Notes: generated from the sequence alone by a model not told the origin. Counted from the first letter of the stretch, positions 34,369 to 44,122 are shown. The stretch: 64,000 bases of DNA from Mesorhizobium_G sp050247155 (GCA_050247155.1 JBFWUS010000021.1:1-64000), one strand, 5' to 3'. Translations and numbers: made by a program.

Positions 34369-36002
34369 GCGCCCCTCAGCGTCTGTATATGCGCCACAAG
34401 GCCGTTGGTCGAGGCGTCGCTGGTCGACGGCTTTTTGCCTTCGACGACGGGAAGCAGATTTGTGGCTAGTTCCTTGCCGAGTTCGACGCCCCACTGGTCG
34501 AAGGAGTTGATGTCGAACAGCACGCCCTCCACGAAGACGCGATGTTCGTAGAGGGCGATCAGGCGGCCCAGCGTTCGCGGGTCGAGCTTTTTGTACAAAA
34601 TCGTCAGCGACGGGCGGTTGCCCGGGAAGACACGGTGCGGGGCGATTTTTTCCACCTCTGCCGCCTTCATGCCCTTGGCCAGCATCTGCGCCTTCGCTTC
34701 CTTCAGCGTACGGCCTTTCATCAGCGCTTCGGACTGCGCCAGACAGTTGGCCAACAGCAAGTCGTGATGGTGTTTCAACTCCGGCTCATGGCCTTCCGCA
34801 GCCGCCAGGAACTCGACGGGAATGGTGTCGGTGCCCTGATGCAGAAGTTGGAAGAAGGCATGCTGGCCGTTGGTGCCGGGCTCGCCCCAGACCAGCGGGC
34901 CGGTCGGCGTTTTCACCGGCGTGCCGTCGATGGTGACGCTCTTGCCGTTCGATTCCATATCGAGCTGCTGCAGATAGGCAGGCAGCCGGGCCAGACGCTG
35001 ATCATAGGGGATCACCGCGCGTGCCGGGTAGCCGTAGATGACCCTGTGCCAATAACCGACGAGACCGAGGACCGCAGGCAGGTTTTTGAGCGTCGGCGCC
35101 TTGGCGAAGTGCTGGTCCATCTCATGTGCACCGCCGAGAAAAGCGCGGAAATCTTCCGGACCTATGGCCAGCATGATCGGCAGGCCGATGGCCGACCACA
35201 GCGAATATCGCCCGCCGACCCAATCCCAGAAGCCGAAGACACGTTCGGGCGCTATGCCAAAATCGGCGACCTTGTCGAGCGCGGTCGAAACCGCCGCGAA
35301 GTGGTGGACCACTGCCTCCTTGCCCAAAGCCATCTCGACCCACCGCCGGGCCGTCTCGGCATTGGTCATCGTCTCTACGGTGGTGAAGGTTTTGGAGGCG
35401 ACAATGAAGAGCGTCGTCTCGGGCTTCAGACCCTTCAGCGTGTCATGGATATGCGCGCCATCGACGTTGGATACGCAATGCGAACGCGGCCCGTCGTGAT
35501 AGGGCGCCAACGCCAACGTCGCCATGGCGGGGCCAAGGTCGGAACCGCCGATGCCGATGTTGACGACATCGGTGATAGGCTTGCCCGTCGCGCCCTTGGC
35601 GCTGCCGGAGCGGATGGCGTTGGCGAAATTTTCCATCGCATCGAGCACCGCTTTGACATCGCGCTGCACGTCCTGCCGGCCGATCTTGATGCCCTTGCCG
35701 TCGAGGCTGCGCAGCGCCGTATGCAGCACCGCGCGGTCCTCGGTGATGTTGATGCGTTTGCCCGACAACATCGCCTTGCGCCGGTCGGCAAGACCGGCGA
35801 CATCCGCCAGCTTTTCCAGCAAGGCCATTGTCTTTTCCGTGACGGCGCATTTCGACCAGTCGATCAACAGGTCGCCGTCGGTCAGCGAAAATTCGCGGAA
35901 GCGCTTCGGATCGTCGGCAAAGGCCTTGCGCATATTCTTCGGGGCGTCGGCGCGGTTCTTGCGCAAAGCGCCGAGCGCGGAAGCGACAGATTTTGCGGCC
36001 AC
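34365..36002 (-). CDS. pgi: glucose-6-phosphate isomerase
   Basis: A 545-residue phosphoglucose isomerase interconverting glucose-6-phosphate and fructose-6-phosphate. Both family signatures are seen: VNIGIGGSDLGPAMATLAL and ASKTFTTVETMTNAETA, with GVELGKELA near the end and the catalytic His/Lys region NLLPVVEGKKP. Start: GTG at 36002, which has CTGGAG eight bases upstream and gives the usual MAAKSVASALGAL start; the ATG at 36020 has no ribosome site. First gene of a coupled three-gene operon. Confidence 0.95.
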   Translation of the reverse strand: MAAKSVASALGALRKNRADAPKNMRKAFADDPKRFREFSLTDGDLLIDWSKCAVTEKTMALLEKLADVAGLADRRKAMLSGKRINITEDRAVLHTALRSLDGKGIKIGRQDVQRDVKAVLDAMENFANAIRSGSAKGATGKPITDVVNIGIGGSDLGPAMATLALAPYHDGPRSHCVSNVDGAHIHDTLKGLKPETTLFIVASKTFTTVETMTNAETARRWVEMALGKEAVVHHFAAVSTALDKVADFGIAPERVFGFWDWVGGRYSLWSAIGLPIMLAIGPEDFRAFLGGAHEMDQHFAKAPTLKNLPAVLGLVGYWHRVIYGYPARAVIPYDQRLARLPAYLQQLDMESNGKSVTIDGTPVKTPTGPLVWGEPGTNGQHAFFQLLHQGTDTIPVEFLAAAEGHEPELKHHHDLLLANCLAQSEALMKGRTLKEAKAQMLAKGMKAAEVEKIAPHRVFPGNRPSLTILYKKLDPRTLGRLIALYEHRVFVEGVLFDINSFDQWGVELGKELATNLLPVVEGKKPSTSDASTNGLVAHIQTLRGA

Positions 36003-36238
36003 GGCATATCTCCAGAACATGCAGGTTTCAGCGCATTCCATAGCACAGTGACAGCAGCCGCAAGAGCCCAATCGCGGCCGCGAAGAACATGAAGAAATAT
36101 TAGCTCGCGTGATTGGACGCTGACGATCGATCAGCGCAGTGAATGGTACAGATCAGAATAATTCATTGGCGCAATGCGTTGGACCACCGATACCTTCCCG
36201 CTGCCCCCAAGATATAGACCGCGCCACGAGGAGACGTT

Positions 36239-37735
36239 ATGCCACAGAGAAATGACACGGCCATCTGGTCCGGCCTCTTCCGCATTTCGGCCGAGTCCGG
36301 CCAGACGTTGCAGGCGCAGATTCGCCAGGCAATCGTTGCGGCCATTCTGGATCGTCAGATCGCGGCGTCAATGCCCTTGCCGTCCTGCCGCATCCTTGCG
36401 GAAAAACTCGGCGTGGCGCGCGGCACCGTGGTGCTGGCGTTCCAGCAACTCGTCGACCAGGGCTTCTTGATCGCGCGCGAACGGCGCGGCCATTTCGTCA
36501 ATCCCGATGTGATCGCCAGCCCGCCCCGGCCTCTACAAAAGACCGAGCAGCCGGTCGACCAGGTCGACTGGAAGGCGATGCGCAAACTGGAGCCGACTGA
36601 AATCGCGCCGCCGCCCTTGCAGAACAACAACTGGATCAAGTCGCCCTACCCCTTTGTCTACGGTCAGTTCGACCCGTCGCTGTTCCCGACGCCGGAGTGG
36701 CGGGAGTGCAACCGCATGGCGCTCGCCGTGCTGGAAATCCGCAACTGGGCGGCCGATGTCGGCGACCGCGACGATCCGCTGCTGATCGAGCAGATCCAGG
36801 CGCGACTGTTGCCGCGGCGTGGGATCTTCGCCAATCCGGATGAGATCATCGTGACGCTCGGCGCGCAGAACGCGCTCTACATGCTGGCGACGCTGATGAT
36901 GAGCAAGGGCAGCAAGGTGGCCATGGAAGACCCGGGCTATCCTGACGCGCGCTCGATCTTCCGGCTCGCCGGCGCCGAAATCGCGCCGACGCCGGTGGAC
37001 ACGCAGGGCATCGTGACAAGCGCAATCCCACAGGATGCGAATTTCGTGTTCGTCACGCCGAGCCACCAGTGCCCGACAATGGTTTCGCTCAGCGCCGAGC
37101 GGCGGTCCGACCTGTTGAAGCGCGCCGCGCGCGACAACCAGATTATCATCGAGGACGGTTATGACGGCCAGTTGATCGACGAGGCGCCGCAACAGGCCCT
37201 GAAGAGCCAGGACAAGAGCGGGCGTGTGGTCTATGTCGGCTCGATGTCGAAGACGCTCGCGCCGGGCCTGCGTCTTGGCTACATCGTCGCCTCGGCAGAG
37301 TTGATTGCGGAGTTGCGCGCGTTGCGGCGTTTCATGCTCAGGCACCCGCCGGCCAACAACCAGCGGGCGGTGGCGCTGTTCCTGTCGCTCGGTCATCATG
37401 ATGCCTTGGTCCGGCGGCTCTCGACCGCCTTCGAGGAGCGGCGCAAGCGCATCTTCGGCGCGATCGGCAACTATCTGCCGGAGTGGCGCTCGACCGACCC
37501 GGCCGGCGGTTCGTCGCTCTGGCTGGAAGGCCCGCGCGGCGTCGATACCCGCTACATCGCGGAGATGGCGGCCAAGCGAGGAGTGATCATCGAGCCCGGC
37601 GACCGGTTCTTCGACACGAAGGACAAGCCGACCCGCTTCATGCGACTTGGCATTTCCTCGATCGGCCAGCAGCACATCGAGCCGGGCATCCGCGAACTGG
37701 CGAATTCGATCGAACGTCGGGCGGTCGCGGCCTAG
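36239..37735 (+). CDS. MocR/GntR-type regulator with aminotransferase domain
   Basis: A 498-residue MocR-family protein. N-terminal GntR winged helix (about 20-95: LQAQIRQAIVAAILDRQI, LAEKLGVARGTVVLAFQQL) joined to a fold-type I aminotransferase domain (about 130-490) with the PLP lysine in VGSMSKTLAPGLRLGY and FVTPSHQCPTM. Such proteins sense PLP or amines and regulate neighbours. The ornithine-cyclodeaminase-family gene downstream is a reasonable target, giving an amino-acid catabolic pair, but that is inference. Confidence 0.9.
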   Translation: MPQRNDTAIWSGLFRISAESGQTLQAQIRQAIVAAILDRQIAASMPLPSCRILAEKLGVARGTVVLAFQQLVDQGFLIARERRGHFVNPDVIASPPRPLQKTEQPVDQVDWKAMRKLEPTEIAPPPLQNNNWIKSPYPFVYGQFDPSLFPTPEWRECNRMALAVLEIRNWAADVGDRDDPLLIEQIQARLLPRRGIFANPDEIIVTLGAQNALYMLATLMMSKGSKVAMEDPGYPDARSIFRLAGAEIAPTPVDTQGIVTSAIPQDANFVFVTPSHQCPTMVSLSAERRSDLLKRAARDNQIIIEDGYDGQLIDEAPQQALKSQDKSGRVVYVGSMSKTLAPGLRLGYIVASAELIAELRALRRFMLRHPPANNQRAVALFLSLGHHDALVRRLSTAFEERRKRIFGAIGNYLPEWRSTDPAGGSSLWLEGPRGVDTRYIAEMAAKRGVIIEPGDRFFDTKDKPTRFMRLGISSIGQQHIEPGIRELANSIERRAVAA

Positions 37736-37738
37736 CAT

Positions 37739-37876
37739 TACAGTTGCAATTCGCCAGTCCCTGGTGAAAAGGGTGCTTTTCGGGCCTCGGAGCGGAGCGT
37801 ACATTCACGTACGTGAGCATCGAAGCGCAGAAAAACGCCCTTTGCAGCCTGGCATGGCAAAAAGTGCAATCTGTAG
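37739..37876. repeat. imperfect fold-back element centred on TCACGTACGTGA
   Basis: The 12-base perfect palindrome at 37805-37816 is the centre of a longer imperfect inverted repeat. The outer ends pair as TACAGTTGCA (left) with the complement of TGCAATCTGTA (right), and AAGGGTGCTTTTC pairs with GAAAAACGCCCTT. It fills nearly the whole gap between the MocR gene and the ornithine-cyclodeaminase-family gene. Confidence 0.65.
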
Positions 37877-37899
37877 TGTTGGGGTAAGGACGGCGAAAC

Positions 37900-38865
37900 A
37901 TGCTGCACATTTCCGCTGACGATGTCGACGGCGCCTTGACCTTTGGCGGACTGGTGGAGACGCTGCGTCAGGCCTTCAGGGCTGGCGCGGTCCAACCGGT
38001 GCGCCATCACCACACGATCGAACGCCCGGACGGCGCGGCCTCGACATTGCTGCTGATGCCGGCCTGGACCGACTTCAACGTGGTAGGCACGTCGACCGGC
38101 GGTTTTGTCGGGGTCAAGGTCGTCACCGTTTCGCCCGACAACAATATGATCGGCAAGCCGGCGGTCATGGGGCTTTATCTGTTGCTCGATGGGGTAACCG
38201 GCGAGCCGCGCGCGCTAATCGATGGACAACGGCTGACGCAATGGCGCACCGCCTGCGCGTCCGCGCTTGCGGCCAGCTATCTGGCGCGCGACGATGCCTC
38301 GACGCTGCTCATTGTCGGAGCGGGGGCCCTCTGCCCCTTTCTGGCGAAGGCTCATTCGGCTGCGCGGCCAATCCGCGAAATCAGGATATGGAACCGCACG
38401 CCGGAAAATGCCGAAAAGGCTGCGGCGGAATTGCGCCAGGAAGGATTTGACGCCCAGGTTGCGACCGACCTTGGCGTTGCGTTGGGACAGGCGGACATCA
38501 TCTCCTCGGCCACCATATCGACACAGCCGCTGATCAAAGGCGCCTTGCTGAAGCCGGGAGCGCATGTCGATCTGGTCGGCGGCTTCACCCCGGCGATGCG
38601 CGAGGCGGACGACGACGCCATCCGCCGCGCCCGCGTCTATGTCGACACAAGAGCCGGCGCAACCAAGGAAGCCGGCGACATCGTGCAACCATTGGCTTCC
38701 GGTGTTCTGAATGCCGAAGCCATCGTCGCCGACCTTCACGAACTGACCCGCGGCCAGCGGCGCGGACGCGAAAACGCCGACGAGATCACGCTGTTCAAAT
38801 CGGTTGGGGCAGCGCTGGAGGACCTCGCCGCCGCCACCGCCGTTTACGGCAAAGTGAGCGCCTGA
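37900..38865 (+). CDS. ornithine cyclodeaminase/mu-crystallin family imine reductase
   Basis: A 321-residue protein of the OCD/mu-crystallin family: GVKVVTVSPDNNMIGKPAVMGLYLLLDG, LIDGQRLTQWRTACASALAA (the conserved Arg/Lys active-site stretch), NAD-binding LLIVGAGALCPFLAKAH and VDLVGGFTPAMRE. Members include ornithine cyclodeaminase, and delta-1-pyrroline/piperideine-2-carboxylate reductases; this sequence most resembles the reductases that work in proline/lysine-D-amino acid breakdown. It follows the MocR regulator in the same direction. Confidence 0.87.
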   Translation: MLHISADDVDGALTFGGLVETLRQAFRAGAVQPVRHHHTIERPDGAASTLLLMPAWTDFNVVGTSTGGFVGVKVVTVSPDNNMIGKPAVMGLYLLLDGVTGEPRALIDGQRLTQWRTACASALAASYLARDDASTLLIVGAGALCPFLAKAHSAARPIREIRIWNRTPENAEKAAAELRQEGFDAQVATDLGVALGQADIISSATISTQPLIKGALLKPGAHVDLVGGFTPAMREADDDAIRRARVYVDTRAGATKEAGDIVQPLASGVLNAEAIVADLHELTRGQRRGRENADEITLFKSVGAALEDLAAATAVYGKVSA

Positions 38866-38932
38866 CGCGGCGCTAATGTTGCCTGCCCGAAGCGGCTATG
38901 GCAGAAGCGGCGCGATTTTGGAGCCGCATCCG

Positions 38933-39961
38933 TTGAAACCCTCGCGCGACAAGCGCCCCCTTCGCCGCGACGACCGTCGTCCCGCCCCACAGGAAGCGCG
39001 GCGGCCCGCGCCGGTGGTCGAGGCAACGCCAAAATCCGAATCGCGCCCCCGCCCGTCCGGCCCGCTACCAGCCGAGCACCTGCCGCTTATCCTCGAAGTG
39101 CTGCCCAACGCCGACTACGCTCTGATCGACAGCGGGGCGGGCCGCAAGCTCGAACAGTACGGCCCTTACCGCATCGTGCGGCCGGAAGGGCAAGCGATCT
39201 GGCAGCCCGCCTTGCCGGAGCGCGAGTGGCTGAAAGCCGATGCTATCTTCACCGGCGACACGGACGAGGAGGGAATGGGCCGCTGGCGCTTTCCCAGAGC
39301 GGCGCTTGGCGAAACCTGGCCGATGAAGCACCACGGCATCGATTATCTGGGCCGTTTCACCTCCTTCCGCCATGTCGGCGTTTTCCCCGAGCAGGCGTCG
39401 CATTGGGAGCATATGGCAGGCCTAATCGAGGCCGCAACACGCCCGGTCAAGGTGCTGAACCTCTTCGGCTACACGGGTCTCGCCTCATTGGTTGCCGCAC
39501 AGGCCGGCGCGGAAGTCACTCATGTCGACGCGTCGAAAAAGGCGATCGGTTGGGCGCGGGAAAACCAGGAGATGGCGCGCCTCACGGACAAGCCGATCCG
39601 CTGGATCTGCGAAGACGCCGTGAAGTTCGTCGAGCGCGAGGAGCGCCGCGGCAGCCGCTACGACATCATCCTGCTCGATCCGCCTGCCTATGGCCGCGGG
39701 CCCAAGGGCGAGATCTGGCAGCTCTTCGACAACCTTCCGGCGATGGTCGAGACCTGCCGCGCTATTCTGACGCCGAAGCCGCTAGGCGTGGTGTTGACGG
39801 CATATTCGATCCGGGCCTCGTTCTTCGCCATCCACGCCCTGATGCGCGATACGTTCGCCGGCATGGGCGGCATGGTCGAATCCGGGGAATTGATTATCCG
39901 CGAACAGGCAGCCGGCCGCGCTTTGTCTACGTCCCTGTTTTCCCGATGGTTGGCGCGATGA
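38933..39961 (+). CDS. class I SAM-dependent RNA methyltransferase (RlmI-like, no PUA domain)
   Basis: About 342 residues. TTG at 38933 (GGAG nine bases upstream) gives MKPSRDKRPLRRDDRRP; the ATG at 38876 is an alternative. After a basic, proline-rich N-terminal tail comes a Rossmann methyltransferase: LNLFGYTGLASLVAAQAGAEVTHVDASKKAI, WICEDAVKFV, and LLDPPAYGRG (motif IV). This matches 23S rRNA m5C1962-type enzymes of the RlmI/RlmK family but without the N-terminal PUA domain. The stop overlaps the next gene's start (ATGA). Confidence 0.85.
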   Translation: MKPSRDKRPLRRDDRRPAPQEARRPAPVVEATPKSESRPRPSGPLPAEHLPLILEVLPNADYALIDSGAGRKLEQYGPYRIVRPEGQAIWQPALPEREWLKADAIFTGDTDEEGMGRWRFPRAALGETWPMKHHGIDYLGRFTSFRHVGVFPEQASHWEHMAGLIEAATRPVKVLNLFGYTGLASLVAAQAGAEVTHVDASKKAIGWARENQEMARLTDKPIRWICEDAVKFVEREERRGSRYDIILLDPPAYGRGPKGEIWQLFDNLPAMVETCRAILTPKPLGVVLTAYSIRASFFAIHALMRDTFAGMGGMVESGELIIREQAAGRALSTSLFSRWLAR

Positions 39962-40812
39962 GCGAGCGACACGCCGGCGCGCCCGGTCAGGTCAAGGAAG
40001 TCACCAGCCTGGCCAACCCGCTGGTCAAGGACATCAAGGCGCTGGCGCTCAAGAAATTCCGTGACCAGCAGCATGCGTTCATGGCCGAAGGCCTGAAGCT
40101 GGTGATCGATGCGCTGGAGTTGGGTTGGTCGATCAAGACCCTCGTCTTTGCAAAATCAGCGAAAACGAACCCGGCGGTTGAAAAAGCCGCGGCGCGCACG
40201 GTTGCCGCCGGCGGCACGGTGCTGGAGGTCAGCGAGAAGGTGCTGGGCGCAATCACCCGCCGCGACAACCCGCAAATGGTCGTCGGCGTCTTTCGGCAAC
40301 GCTTCGTCGACATCAGGGATATCCGGCCCCGGGACGGCGACGTCTGGGTCGGGCTCGACCGTGTGCGGGATCCTGGCAATCTGGGCACCGTCATCCGCAC
40401 GGTCGACGCGGTCGGGGCCAAAGGGGTTATCCTCATTGGGGAAACGACCGATCCGTTCTCGCTCGAAACCGTACGGGCCACCATGGGATCGATCTTTTCC
40501 GTGCCAGTGGCGAAGGCATCGCCGGAAGCTTTTCTTGGCTGGCGCAAGTCCTTCGCCGGACTGGTGGTGGGGACCCATCTCAAAGGCGCGGTCGACTACC
40601 GCACCATTCGCTATGGCGAAAAGCCCACCCTGCTTTTGATGGGCAATGAACAGCAGGGCCTGCCCGACATTTTGGCCGGGGCTTGCGACAAGCTTGCCCG
40701 CATCCCTCAGGCCGGCCGCGCTGACTCGCTGAATCTTGCGGTCGCCACCGGCGTCATGCTGTTCGAAATCCGTCGCTCGGCGCTTCATCTGACGGATGGC
40801 GATCCCGCATGA
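39958..40812 (+). CDS. TrmH-family RNA 2'-O-methyltransferase
   Basis: A 284-residue SPOUT methyltransferase starting in the ATGA overlap with the preceding gene. The substrate-binding N-terminal domain (SLANPLVKDIKALALKKFRDQQHAFMAEG) is followed by the knot: LDRVRDPGNLGTVIRTVDAVGA, LLMGNEQQGLP, and SLNLAVATGVMLFEI. It modifies ribose in rRNA or tRNA. It overlaps lspA by 4 bases, so the three genes are translationally coupled. Confidence 0.9.
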   Translation: MSERHAGAPGQVKEVTSLANPLVKDIKALALKKFRDQQHAFMAEGLKLVIDALELGWSIKTLVFAKSAKTNPAVEKAAARTVAAGGTVLEVSEKVLGAITRRDNPQMVVGVFRQRFVDIRDIRPRDGDVWVGLDRVRDPGNLGTVIRTVDAVGAKGVILIGETTDPFSLETVRATMGSIFSVPVAKASPEAFLGWRKSFAGLVVGTHLKGAVDYRTIRYGEKPTLLLMGNEQQGLPDILAGACDKLARIPQAGRADSLNLAVATGVMLFEIRRSALHLTDGDPA

Positions 40813-41300
40813 ATGGTCGTACCTACGTCCCCTACGCGGCGCTTGCCGTCGTCGCGATCGCGTTCGATCAATGGATCAAGCACTTGGTGGAAACGATGCT
40901 GCCGATGCAGCAGCCGATCGAAATCCTGCCGTTCCTGGCGCTCTATCGTACCTATAACACTGGCGTCGCCTTCTCGATGTTTTCGTTCGTCGGCGACAAA
41001 GGCCTCATTCTCGTCTCGCTTGCGGTCATTGCCTTCGTGCTCTATCTGGCGACGCGCACAGCTCCCGGCCATATCCTCGCCCGCATCGGTTTCGCCCTCA
41101 TCATCGGCGGAGCAGCCGGCAACATCATCGACCGTTCGGTGTTCGGCCATGTCATCGATTACATCCTGTTCCATACCCCGGGATGGTCGTTCGCCGTGTT
41201 CAATCTCGCCGACGCCTTCATCACCGTCGGCGCGGCCGCGGTGATCGCCGACGAGTTCTTCGGCCTGGGCCGTCGCGCGGAAATCGCCTCGGACGAATAG
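40809..41300 (+). CDS. lspA: lipoprotein signal peptidase (signal peptidase II)
   Basis: A 163-residue inner-membrane aspartic protease with four membrane helices that cleaves prolipoprotein signal peptides. The catalytic aspartates are D117 (GHVIDYILF) and D135 (FNLADAF), matching D123 and D141 of the E. coli enzyme. NTGVAFSMF and GGAAGNIIDR are the family signatures. Starts in an ATGA overlap. Confidence 0.96.
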   Translation: MNGRTYVPYAALAVVAIAFDQWIKHLVETMLPMQQPIEILPFLALYRTYNTGVAFSMFSFVGDKGLILVSLAVIAFVLYLATRTAPGHILARIGFALIIGGAAGNIIDRSVFGHVIDYILFHTPGWSFAVFNLADAFITVGAAAVIADEFFGLGRRAEIASDE

Positions 41301-41392
41301 AGCTTGCCCCATCTGTGCTGTCGCGAGATTATCCAGCGGCAAGGCCATCGCCCCACGAAAGGCTCCCGCGAGGCGAACAAGGGCAACGACCG

Positions 41393-41950
41393 ATGGGCTA
41401 CGGTTTCCGATTCTCGACCGCGCGCGACCTCTTCGACGCTTTTCCGACGGCGGGCGAGGATATGCGCGCCGCACCGACGGATCAGCCGTCATTGACGTTC
41501 TGCCGCTCGCTGGTGGCAAGCCGCATCCCGGAAGAGGCGATCACCTTTTGCGCCTATCTCCTGCCCGGCCGTGTCGCCGTCTGGTGGGGTCACGAATGCC
41601 TCGTTCAACTGTCGTCGGCGTTGAACGAACAGGATTTTCGCATGCTCGCTTTGGTACATGGCTGGGTCAGCGATCCGAGCGAATATCGGCGTTTCGTCGT
41701 GCTGGATGAGGCTTTGGCTGCCGAGGAGCGTACGCCAGCGGTGTGGATCGCGCTTGCCGCGGGCTGGAGCGAAGCACCCGGTGCATCAAACGGGCAAGCG
41801 CAAATGCACAGCCGCACCGCCCGTGCGCTCAATACCGGCATCCTCGCTGGGCTGGCCCGCGTGGCTCTTGCCGATCGGGCGCCCGCGCTGACCGACTTCG
41901 TGGCCATGGGCATGCAGTTGGCCGAGTTTGAGGCGTCGCGCCTCAGTTAG
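41393..41950 (+). CDS. conserved hypothetical protein (DUF6931-like)
   Basis: A 185-residue protein starting at the ATG before GYGFRFSTARDLFDAFPTAGED. It is alpha-helical, with FCRSLVASRIPEEAITFCAYLLPGRVAVWWGHECL as its core, no membrane helix and no signal peptide. The core recalls the DUF6931 family, whose function is unknown; that link is from memory and uncertain. The gene lies 92 bases after lspA on the same strand. Confidence 0.7.
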   Translation: MGYGFRFSTARDLFDAFPTAGEDMRAAPTDQPSLTFCRSLVASRIPEEAITFCAYLLPGRVAVWWGHECLVQLSSALNEQDFRMLALVHGWVSDPSEYRRFVVLDEALAAEERTPAVWIALAAGWSEAPGASNGQAQMHSRTARALNTGILAGLARVALADRAPALTDFVAMGMQLAEFEASRLS

Positions 41951-42072
41951 GGCGCTAGATGGGCCGGGCGCATCTCCATGTGAGGATGGACTAAAGTATA
42001 ACATCATCACCACGGACAGGGCTTTCCCACAAAGTTTAGTCTTGGCTTACGAAATCGCCCGGGAGAGCGAGA

Positions 42073-43245
42073 ATGCGGACGCAGGTGGCCATTATCGGCT
42101 CCGGCCCCTCGGGCCTGCTGCTCGGCCAACTCCTCGCCAAGGCCGGTATCGACAATGTCATCCTCGACCGCTCCGCCAAGACCCGTATCCTCGCCCGTGT
42201 CCGAGCCGGCGTGCTGGAACAGGGCACGGTGAGCGTGCTCGATCGGGCGGCGACGTCCGATCGGCTGCATGCCGAAGCGCTGCTTCATGATGGCTTCTCG
42301 CTGGCCTTTGATGGCCGTGATCACCGTATCGACCTCAAGGCCCTCACTGGGGGCAAACATGTCACGGTCTACGGTCAGACCGAGGTCACACGCGACCTGA
42401 TCGATGCCCGGGAGGCCAGCGGCGTGGCCAGCATCTATGAGGCCGATGCGGTGCGGCCAGCCGATTTCGATACCGGCCGCCCTTGCGTCTTCTATCGAAA
42501 GGGCGACACCGAGCACCGCTTGGATTGTGATTTCATCGCCGGCTGCGACGGATTTCATGGGGCTAGCCGTAAGGCAGTGCCGGCAAACGCCATGCGAACT
42601 TATGAAAAGGTCTATCCCTTTGGATGGCTTGGGCTGCTGGCGGAAGTTCCGCCGGTCAGCCACGAACTGATCTACGCCAATCACCCGCTTGGTTTTGCCC
42701 TATGCTCCATGCGCTCCATGACGCGCAGCCGCTATTACATCCAGGTTCCGGCCAGCGAAAATGTCGCGAATTGGAGCGACGACAGGTTTTGGGATGAACT
42801 GCGCAACCGTCTGCCGCGCCATCATGCCGAAGCATTGAAAACAGGCCCGTCGTTCGAAAAATCGATCGCGCCGTTACGCTCTTTCGTCGCCGAACCCCTG
42901 CGCTTCGGGCGGCTTTTCCTCGCTGGCGATGCCGCCCATATCGTACCCCCGACAGGGGCCAAGGGGCTCAACCTGGCCGCCAGCGACGTGCATTATCTTT
43001 CCGGCGCGCTGATCGAACATTATCAGTCGAAATCGGATGCCAGGCTCGACGCCTATTCCTCCACCGCGCTGTTACGGGTCTGGAAGGCAGTCCGTTTCTC
43101 CTGGTGGATGACCACCATTTTGCATCGTTTTCCCGAGACGACGGCGTTCGATCAGAAAGTCCAGGAGGCCGAGCTGGATTATCTGACGCATTCCCGCGCA
43201 GCCGCGACCGTTCTGGCGGAAAACTATGTCGGCCTGCCGTTCTGA
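42073..43245 (+). CDS. pobA: 4-hydroxybenzoate 3-monooxygenase
   Basis: A 390-residue FAD monooxygenase that hydroxylates 4-hydroxybenzoate to protocatechuate using NADPH. FAD motifs: GSGPSGLLLGQLLAKAG (9-25), DG/GCDGFHGASR, and GDAAHIVPPTGAKGLNLAASD. The substrate and effector region RAGVLEQGTV (residues 44-53) and YPFGWLGLLAEVPP are characteristic of PobA. Length matches the family (about 390). It heads the pca gene set, 64 bases before pcaD. The usual divergent pobR is missing here. Confidence 0.95.
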   Translation: MRTQVAIIGSGPSGLLLGQLLAKAGIDNVILDRSAKTRILARVRAGVLEQGTVSVLDRAATSDRLHAEALLHDGFSLAFDGRDHRIDLKALTGGKHVTVYGQTEVTRDLIDAREASGVASIYEADAVRPADFDTGRPCVFYRKGDTEHRLDCDFIAGCDGFHGASRKAVPANAMRTYEKVYPFGWLGLLAEVPPVSHELIYANHPLGFALCSMRSMTRSRYYIQVPASENVANWSDDRFWDELRNRLPRHHAEALKTGPSFEKSIAPLRSFVAEPLRFGRLFLAGDAAHIVPPTGAKGLNLAASDVHYLSGALIEHYQSKSDARLDAYSSTALLRVWKAVRFSWWMTTILHRFPETTAFDQKVQEAELDYLTHSRAAATVLAENYVGLPF

Positions 43246-43309
43246 TTAAATGTGCCGCATGTTTGATCTGCAGTGCAGAACGGCTAAGACATAGCCGAGG
43301 AGAACGGTT

Positions 43310-44122
43310 TTGCAGTTTGCCCGATTGAACGGCATCGTCATGCACTACCAGCTTATCGGTACGGCGCCCGGCAAGCCGACCCTGGTGTTCGCCAATTCGC
43401 TGGGCACCGATTTCCGCATCTGGCGAGACGTGGTCTTGCGGTTGGCGGGTGATTACGCGATCGTTCTTTACGACAAGCGGGGCCACGGCCTGAGCACACT
43501 GGGTGATGCGCCGCACCGGATCGAAACCCATGCCGCCGATAGCGCGGCTTTGCTGGACCATCTTTCCGTGAAATCGGCGATCTTCTGCGGCCTTTCGATC
43601 GGCGGCTTGATTGCGCAGGCGTTGTACGCCGCGCGGCCCGACCTGATCCGCGCGATCATCTTTTGTGATACCGCGCACAAGATCGGCACCGCCGAGATGT
43701 GGAACGGACGTATTGCCTCGGCTCGCGGTCCGGGTATCGCAAGCTTTGCCGACGGCGTAATGGAAAAGTGGTTCACGCCGGATTTTCATGCCTACCGCGC
43801 CGACGAACTGAGCGGCTATCGCACCATGCTCGCCCGGCAGTCCGTTGAAGGCTATGCGGCCGCCTGCGCCGCCATTCGCGATGCCGATTTCAGCGCGGTG
43901 GCCAGGCGCATCGCCGTTCCGGCAATGTGCGTGGTGGGCGATCAGGATGGTTCGACGCCGCCCGAACTCGTTCGCTGGCTGGCTGATCTGGTTCCCGGCG
44001 CACGCTTTGAGATAATCGCCGACGCGGCGCATATTCCTTGCGTCGAGCAGCCGGCCGCGCTGACGGCGTTGCTTGTCGATTTCATCGCGAAACTGCCGGC
44101 GGAAGCAAACGCGAATGGCTGA
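43310..44122 (+). CDS. pcaD: 3-oxoadipate enol-lactonase
   Basis: A 270-residue alpha/beta hydrolase that opens 3-oxoadipate enol-lactone. The start is TTG at 43310, with GAGGAG seven bases upstream, giving MQFARLNGIVMHYQ. Nucleophile S96 in GLSIGG; the acid in VVGDQDGSTPPEL; the histidine in ADAAHIPCVEQP. The stop overlaps pcaC by 8 bases. Confidence 0.93.
   Translation: MQFARLNGIVMHYQLIGTAPGKPTLVFANSLGTDFRIWRDVVLRLAGDYAIVLYDKRGHGLSTLGDAPHRIETHAADSAALLDHLSVKSAIFCGLSIGGLIAQALYAARPDLIRAIIFCDTAHKIGTAEMWNGRIASARGPGIASFADGVMEKWFTPDFHAYRADELSGYRTMLARQSVEGYAAACAAIRDADFSAVARRIAVPAMCVVGDQDGSTPPELVRWLADLVPGARFEIIADAAHIPCVEQPAALTALLVDFIAKLPAEANANG

Noticed and set aside
34542..36092. 516-codon open frame opposite pgi
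   Set aside because: pgi signatures are on the minus strand; the plus frame has no recognisable motif.
41987..42050. ACTAAA...TTTAGT inverted words upstream of pobA
   Set aside because: Only six bases each and widely spaced; does not match a known PobR or PcaQ operator.
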